The notes under the pieces are model-generated. The model made no database searches. It was given only the letters and a program-made list of their open reading frames with translations, and was not told where the DNA came from. This document shows positions 61,874-64,000 of a stretch of 64,000 bases of DNA, piece after piece. This stretch comes from an uncultured Prevotellaceae bacterium (lineage in GTDB: Bacteria > Bacteroidota > Bacteroidia > Bacteroidales > Bacteroidaceae). The first letter of the stretch is position 1; each line of letters opens with the position of its first letter. The position numbers and the translations under genes were made by a program. The stretch spans positions 124,001-188,000 of the forward strand of contig ONDM01000003.1 in assembly GCA_900316585.1 (NCBI GenBank), written 5' to 3'.

Positions 61874-62915
61874 GACAAAAGTTCTAGTTGTTGCTACATC
61901 CAGATATACACGTGGTGGTATAACTTCTGTTGTTAAAGCTCATGAAAGTGGTGAACAGTGGAAGAAATATCATTGTAGATGGATTCAGTCACATCGTGAT
62001 GGAGGAAAAATGCGCAAAATATGGTATTTGCTGACTTCACTTTGTGAATACCTCTGTTTCCTTCCATTCTACGATATCGTTCACATTCACGTGGGGGTGA
62101 GAAATTCTGTGCGCAGAAAACTCCTTTTTGCTAGGATTGGCAAAATTTTTCGAAAAAAAATAATTGTACATTTCCATCCAGCTTCTGAACGCCATTTGGT
62201 CGATCCAAAGTATATCAACCAATTTAAGTCTTTGTTTGATTTAAGTGATTTGTTGGTTGTCTTAGCGCCTTATTGGATGGATGTAATAAAAAAGACTTTC
62301 CCAGACCGGAATTATAAGATGGATTATCTATACAATCCATGTCCAATTGTTCAGCGGGATTCATCTAAACAGGAAAACGTGATTTTATTTGCAGGAACAT
62401 TGATAGAGCGGAAAGGTTATAATAGATTACTTCAGGCATTCTCTAAGATTTCAAATAAATACCCAGATTGGAGACTAGAGTATGCAGGAAACGGAGCTAT
62501 AGAAAAGGCAAAAGAATTACGGAAAGAGTTAGGAATTCCTGAGAATCAAGTTAAATTTTTAGGTTGGGTTAGTGGTTCTGAGAAGATAGAGACATTTCAA
62601 CGTGCATCAATATACTGTTTGCCAAGTAATGGAGAAGGTTTTCCCATGGGGGTGCTCGATGCAATCGCATACGGAATACCAGTCGTCACTACCCCTGTTG
62701 GAGGTATAGTTGATGCAATGACCAACGGAAAAGATTGTTTGATCTACGATATTTACAATATAGACCAGTTGGCAGAATGCCTTGACAGTTTGATGGGTTC
62801 TTTGGAAAAGAGAAAGCAGTTACAAGAGAATGCGGACAAATTAGTTGAGGGTGTGTTTAATGTCAAGAATATATGTTCTAGGTTAGATACAATATATTCT
62901 CATCTAACAGATTGA
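61874..62915 (+). CDS. Family 4 glycosyltransferase
   Basis: 347 residues; ATG is at 61872-61874. GT-B fold with N-terminal VVATSRYTRGGITSVVKAHE, the middle LFAGTLIERKGYNRLLQAFSKI and the donor-site motif LPSNGEGFPMGVLDAIAYGIPVVTTPVGG with the conserved E-x7-E pattern. It transfers an activated sugar to a polysaccharide precursor; the specific sugar is unknown. Preceded by the membrane protein (36-base gap) and followed closely by the acyltransferase gene. Confidence 0.9.
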
Positions 62916-62932
62916 AATATAAGTTTTTGTTT

Positions 62933-63922
62933 ATGCCTAAAGTAAGATTTCGTGAAATTGACATAATTAAAGGCATTTGTATGCTTTTGGTTTTTTGGAA
63001 TCATAGTATATTGTATTTCCCCGTCAATTTCCGTGAACTTTATCCCATTTGCAAATTAATGGTCGACGTTGTTGGTTCATGGTATATGCCATGTTTCTTC
63101 ATGGTGTCAGGCTTTTTGTTTGCAAATAGCCGGAAAAGTTGGTCTATAGTCATGAATGACAAAATAAAGAGGCTTGTTGTTCCGTATCTGTTTGTCTGTA
63201 TGGTGTCTTTGGGTATGAAGCTGTTGATGCCTTCTATGGCTGCATTTACTCAGGGAGGTTGGAGTGAAAGGCTGCATTATTATTTGTTGGAGGGTGGAGA
63301 TCGCTGGTTCCTTTATATTTTGTTCTGGATTTTCGTCCTTGTTACCCCATTCCGAAAATATATTGTAAAATCAACCTTTACGGTTTGCTTAACACTTCTG
63401 CTTGTTTATACATTGTCGGAGGAAAATTGGTTCCCATTTATTTATCCATTGCAACGAATACTAATTTTCACTCGATATTTTCTTATAGGTTTCCTGGTAA
63501 GAAGGTTTTATACAGAAATACGTAAGTGTTTTGACTCTTATTGGATTCTTTTTCTGGTTTTGTTTGTAATTTATAATATTATAATCAATAACTATTGTGA
63601 TGGCAGATTCTGGTCATTGATTCTGCCTATTATCGGTTCTTTTGCATGCTTCTCCATTTCAATTAAATTGACTTCAGTAAAGTCTTTTCTTTCATGTAAG
63701 ATAGTTGATTTTATTGAGTGGGTAGGAAAATACTCTTTGCAGTTTTATATCATGACGGGATTTGTACTAATGCCGGCACGTACTATCATTGTTATGAAAC
63801 TTGGCATTGTTAATCCTGTTATCGTGATTCCTGTAATCTTTATTTTCCAAGTAGCATTAGCCACATTGGCTGTTGTTATATGCAAAAAGGTTAAGATAAT
63901 GAATTTTTTGATGGGCTATTAA
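62933..63922 (+). CDS. Acyltransferase family 3 membrane protein
   Basis: 329 residues from ATG 62933; an in-frame TTG at 62912 overlaps the previous stop and is less likely. Acyl_transf_3 pattern: FREIDIIKGICMLLVFWNHS at the start, MPCFFMVSGFLFANS, and about ten membrane helices. Such proteins move acetyl or other acyl groups onto cell-surface sugars. It lies 17 bases after the GT4 gene and 11 bases before the cytidylyltransferase. Confidence 0.85.
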   Translation: MPKVRFREIDIIKGICMLLVFWNHSILYFPVNFRELYPICKLMVDVVGSWYMPCFFMVSGFLFANSRKSWSIVMNDKIKRLVVPYLFVCMVSLGMKLLMPSMAAFTQGGWSERLHYYLLEGGDRWFLYILFWIFVLVTPFRKYIVKSTFTVCLTLLLVYTLSEENWFPFIYPLQRILIFTRYFLIGFLVRRFYTEIRKCFDSYWILFLVLFVIYNIIINNYCDGRFWSLILPIIGSFACFSISIKLTSVKSFLSCKIVDFIEWVGKYSLQFYIMTGFVLMPARTIIVMKLGIVNPVIVIPVIFIFQVALATLAVVICKKVKIMNFLMGY

Positions 63923-63933
63923 TTTACTGAAAA

Positions 63934-64000
63934 ATGAAAAAAGTAATTACCTACGGCACTTTTGACTTACTTCATCAAGGTCATTTGAATCTTTTGCGTC
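63934..64000 (+). CDS. TagD-like cytidylyltransferase (3'-partial)
   Basis: Only 22 codons are inside the window: MKKVITYGTFDLLHQGHLNL. This is the start of the glycerol-3-phosphate/ethanolamine-phosphate-type cytidylyltransferase family, with the HxGH motif (HQGH) intact. It would make a CDP-activated alcohol or polyol for the polysaccharide. The rest of the gene lies beyond the window. Confidence 0.8.
   Translation, partial: MKKVITYGTFDLLHQGHLNLLR

Noticed and set aside
1-64000. CRISPR arrays, tRNA or rRNA genes
   Set aside because: No regularly spaced repeats, cloverleaf-like segments or rRNA-like sequence were seen on reading both strands.

Overview
The window is a chromosomal segment of a Bacteroidales bacterium, most likely family Bacteroidaceae; the genus cannot be fixed from sequence alone. 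Reasons: Sus-type starch utilisation lipoproteins, Bacteroidota-type promoters (-7 box TAnnTTTG, often with TTTG or TTG about 19-21 bp upstream) in front of many genes, no clear Shine-Dalgarno sites, AT-rich intergenic DNA, an RRM RNA-binding protein, a DUF4105 protein next to secA, and a pyrB-pyrI-flavin reductase-glyA operon. TAA, TAG and TGA all end intact genes, so the code is standard. I saw no rRNA, tRNA, CRISPR array, insertion sequence or prophage.

Layout. 1-2.2 kb: the end of a starch-utilisation operon (susE partial, susF), closed by a strong terminator. 2.4-5.5 kb: SIMPL-domain protein, metallo-beta-lactamase-fold protein, CotH-like lipoprotein. 5.7-11.8 kb: a decaying accessory stretch with a tannase-like hydrolase broken by an in-frame TAG, a short-chain dehydrogenase (SDR), a 5'-truncated and frameshifted sulfatase remnant, a second SDR and a DUF362 protein, followed by a candidate small RNA. 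12-18.5 kb: a minus-strand operon (GH10-like lipoprotein, DUF456, GH3), then susG on the plus strand behind a perfect LacI-type operator, about 14 kb from susEF. 18.6-20.3 kb: ACT protein plus UPF0210/PFL protein. 20.4-27.2 kb, minus strand: an envelope biogenesis cluster (outer membrane protein, TPR protein, LptC, CNNM/CorC protein, PpiD-like chaperone). 27.4-33.7 kb: DUF4105 protein (Lnb-like), an alkaline-phosphatase-fold protein that has lost its catalytic residues, and SecA. 33.8-35.2 kb: DUF6340 lipoprotein and an acidic orphan. 35.3-38.6 kb, minus: pyrB-pyrI-flavin reductase-glyA. 38.7-43.1 kb: PBP1A, KdsB, an M16 protein without its zinc motif. 43.2-47.9 kb: a secreted MORN-repeat protein, glycogen branching enzyme, a DUF6057-like membrane protein and a small protein. 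47.9-52.8 kb: M28 peptidase (minus), then GH3, mutarotase and galE. 52.9-57 kb, minus: GH20 hexosaminidase and a tandem SGNH esterase, probably for host-type glycans. 57.3-59.6 kb: RRM protein behind a long perfect palindrome, methyltransferase plus NUDIX pair, DIP1984-family protein. 59.6-60.2 kb: a gene-free segment. 60.2-64 kb: the start of a surface polysaccharide cluster (membrane protein, GT4, acyltransferase, cytidylyltransferase running off the edge).

Themes. Glycan capture and breakdown (SusEFG, GH3 x2, GH20, SGNH, GlgB, GalE) sits among envelope assembly genes (SecA, LptC, PpiD, PBP1A, KdsB, DUF4105). The most interesting points are the inactive phosphatase-fold protein between the presumed lipoprotein acyltransferase and SecA, the 24-bp palindrome upstream of the RRM gene, the candidate small RNA at 11.8-11.9 kb, the displaced susG with its own operator, and the two broken genes in the 5.7-9.8 kb stretch.
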